A DNA stretch of 64,000 bases from an uncultured Flavobacteriales bacterium (GTDB lineage Bacteria; Bacteroidota; Bacteroidia; Flavobacteriales_D; Crocinitomicaceae). Position 1 is the first letter of the stretch, and every line of letters begins with the position of its first letter. The translations under genes and the position numbers were made by a program. Location: positions 1 through 64,000 of the forward strand of contig CAJQPA010000012.1 in assembly GCA_905480145.1 (NCBI GenBank), read 5' to 3'. Of the stretch, positions 62,307-64,000 are shown piece after piece. A model generated the notes under the pieces. It was not told the origin of the DNA, did no database searches, and saw only the letters and a list, made by a program, of their open reading frames with translations.

Positions 62307-63578
62307 TTATTTTGCCTCTAACCGTCCTTTCCTAGCATAAGAAAAAATATAGTTAATAGCAATGAACAAATACAAAGCTTGAAGTCCACTCACTATAGTA
62401 AGTGTCTTCTCTATTCCAAAGTCAAATACAACTGGAGGAATAACTATTGACAATAACAGTGTTGCAGTTCCGATTAAAGCGATAATGAAGAACTCTCTTT
62501 GTCTTCGAAGTATTACCGGAATTGCCGATATAGGAGAACTGATGAAGTTCATCATAAACCAAGGCGCTAATATTTCTGAATACTTACCTGCTCCTCTCCA
62601 TTTTTCGCTAAATACGTATGCAAATATTTCTTCTCCGAAGAAAAAAATTAAAGTAAAAGGAACTATTGAAAAAAGTGATAAAGTTCTAACAGCCTTCAGC
62701 ATAATTGGAATAATGTCCTCTTTGGCATTTATTTTCTCCGCACACTTTTGAAAAAATACTTGTCCTAGAGCTACTCCAATAAATATCAAAGGTACTTTAA
62801 GCATCCTGAGTGAAAGACCATATAATCCAAAATCTTCTTTCGAAAACAATTGGAGCAGCATAACTGCTACTAGGAGGTCTCTCCCTAAATCCATCAATAC
62901 ATGAGGTAAACTCACTTTTGGAAACTCATCATATTCTCTTGCTAAAACAAAATTTCTAGGAGAGTTTGATTTAATATTGAATTTATTCTTCGCTGTAATA
63001 AATTCAAAAATAAATAATGTTGTTGCCAGAATTGCTCCTAGAACCATCCCAATTATCAATCCGATTGATCCAAAATTAAGAAGACCAAGTCCTATTTTGG
63101 TCAAATTAGCACCAACAGAATTAGTAATTCTTGCAAAACTTATACTCTTAAAGTGTTTATTTCTAATAGCCCAATTGGTACCCATATTGTTCAAGGCTAG
63201 AAAAAATATCGCCACTGGCATTAATAGGTAAAAAATCAATTTTTCTATGCTAATCGAAAATATCGCAGGAAGTAATATTATCCCTAATGAAGAAATTGTA
63301 ACTATAATTGTTGTCCTAAACGCGACTCGATAAAGGCGAAAAGAATGTGAGTCATTTTTCGTAATAGGTAACGCCAATTCATATCGAAATGTTGCTAAGG
63401 CGGCAACAACTGCAACTATACGAACAAACAAGTCAAGTTCTGCCGACTCTTCAGGTGTATATATATCTGTAATTATCGGTGTTAATAGCAATCCCAATAT
63501 TTGCGCCAACACCGTACCAGACATCAAGACTGTGATGTGTTTAATGAATTCAGAATTAAGATTCAGTTTTTTAAACAT
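62307..63578 (-). CDS. wzx: polysaccharide flippase, Wzx/PST type
   Basis: The 423-residue protein has about 12 membrane helices. The start FIKHITVLMSGTVLAQILGL and the LTPIITDIYTPEESAELDLF block match the oligosaccharide flippase family, as do ALPITKNDSHSFRLYRVAF and PHVLMDLGRDLLVAVMLLQL. It flips undecaprenyl-linked repeat units across the inner membrane, completing a Wzx/Wzy pathway with the polymerases downstream. Confidence 0.9.
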   Translation of the reverse strand: MFKKLNLNSEFIKHITVLMSGTVLAQILGLLLTPIITDIYTPEESAELDLFVRIVAVVAALATFRYELALPITKNDSHSFRLYRVAFRTTIIVTISSLGIILLPAIFSISIEKLIFYLLMPVAIFFLALNNMGTNWAIRNKHFKSISFARITNSVGANLTKIGLGLLNFGSIGLIIGMVLGAILATTLFIFEFITAKNKFNIKSNSPRNFVLAREYDEFPKVSLPHVLMDLGRDLLVAVMLLQLFSKEDFGLYGLSLRMLKVPLIFIGVALGQVFFQKCAEKINAKEDIIPIMLKAVRTLSLFSIVPFTLIFFFGEEIFAYVFSEKWRGAGKYSEILAPWFMMNFISSPISAIPVILRRQREFFIIALIGTATLLLSIVIPPVVFDFGIEKTLTIVSGLQALYLFIAINYIFSYARKGRLEAK

Positions 63579-63620
63579 CTTTAAAAGATTCCGTCGATTG
63601 CGAATCGAAGAAAATCGCTA

Positions 63621-64000
63621 TTATCCTTTTAGGATATACTTTAAATAAATTTCCATTCCATCATCAAAACGAATTGGATTGTTATAACTTAATTCGGAGG
63701 TTGTGCTTGTTATATCTGCTAAAGAATCACGAACATCTCCCGGCCGATCTGGGCCATTCACAATTGTCGTATTCTCATTAAAATCACCGGTCATTTTAAG
63801 TCCATCTTTAATTGAAATAATTACTCCATTCAATGAAAGATATTCCCCACAAGCAACGTTAAATGCATTACCATAAGCATTCGGATTATCAACTGATAAT
63901 CCAAGAACGTTTGCCTTGACAGCATTCATCACAAAAGTAAAATCACGTGTTTGTTCGCCATCACCATTAATAATGATTTGCTCTCCCTTTAACATTTTAT
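63621..64000 (-). CDS. NDP-sugar epimerase/dehydratase, partial (5' end outside window)
   Basis: Only the C-terminal 126 residues are visible; the frame runs off the window end. The segment has INGDGEQTRDFTFVMNAVKA, AFNVACGEYLSLNGV, and GPDRPGDVRDSLADITSTT, the substrate-binding half of UDP-GlcNAc/GalNAc C4-epimerases of the WbpP type. The catalytic YxxxK and NAD fold lie outside. It supplies a nucleotide sugar to the locus. Confidence 0.88.
   Translation of the reverse strand, partial: KMLKGEQIIINGDGEQTRDFTFVMNAVKANVLGLSVDNPNAYGNAFNVACGEYLSLNGVIISIKDGLKMTGDFNENTTIVNGPDRPGDVRDSLADITSTTSELSYNNPIRFDDGMEIYLKYILKG

Overview
The window is AT-rich bacterial chromosome from a member of the Bacteroidota, most likely a gliding or marine Flavobacteriales lineage (a Crocinitomicaceae/Fluviicola-like organism is my guess from gene content). 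The evidence is a full gldKLMN type IX secretion/gliding cluster, gldB and gldC, a protease with a type IX C-terminal sorting domain, an S46 dipeptidyl-peptidase, HisKA_2 kinases, SiaB/SiaC-type proteins, and many promoters with the Bacteroidota -7 element TAnnTTTG instead of Shine-Dalgarno sites. No rRNA, tRNA, CRISPR array, insertion sequence or phage gene was seen. Coding density is very high. No gene-free stretch exceeds 300 bases; the longest are 20141-20354 and 40276-40452.

Layout. 1-3000: a minus-strand operon gldB-gldC-DUF2797-kelch protein (cut by the window edge). 3060-5900: an outer-membrane barrel gene with nadE, then a [2Fe-2S] ferredoxin and small lipoproteins. 5900-16200: ABC-F ATPase, then the type IX block, read on the minus strand as porP/sprF-like, gldK, gldL, gldM, gldN, a terminator, and a second full-length gldM paralogue. 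16300-20140: a degenerate arginase-fold gene and topA. 20355-26900: plus-strand miaB, sigma-54 activator, lptE, TPR protein, secG, then groES-groEL. 27069-30474: two paralogous membrane histidine kinases flanking an opposed voltage-gated potassium channel. 30524-40275: housekeeping and small operons (ahcY; ABC exporter, cytosolic binding protein, hemH; upp, membrane protein, HAD phosphatase; osmC, rlmB; lipA). 40453-47116: secreted M43 protease, lipoamide dehydrogenase, L,D-transpeptidase-like lipoprotein, S46 peptidase. 47176-50728: a membrane protein, a PAS histidine kinase flanked by an 89-bp direct repeat of the membrane gene's 3' end, then siaB-siaC-coaE. 50799-52264: methyltransferase and ZIP transporter. 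52284-64000: a minus-strand O-antigen/capsule (Wzx/Wzy type) locus with PglC-like sugar transferase, DegT aminotransferase, four glycosyltransferases, two Wzy-like polymerases, a beta-helix acyltransferase, flippase and a partial sugar epimerase.

How it fits together. GldL and GldM form the proton-driven inner-membrane motor, GldK/GldN the periplasmic ring, and PorP/SprF-like proteins the outer-membrane side of type IX secretion; the M43 protease at 40453 is a likely cargo. The polysaccharide locus would build surface glycan, possibly including the A-LPS that anchors such cargo. The most unusual points are the tandem gldM paralogue behind its own terminator, the gene-end duplication around the PAS kinase, the kinase-channel-kinase arrangement, mutually overlapping opposed promoters in the polysaccharide locus, a 20-codon ORF in front of lipA, and a class of genes whose -7 box lies only 4-5 nt from the start codon, which predicts leaderless mRNAs.
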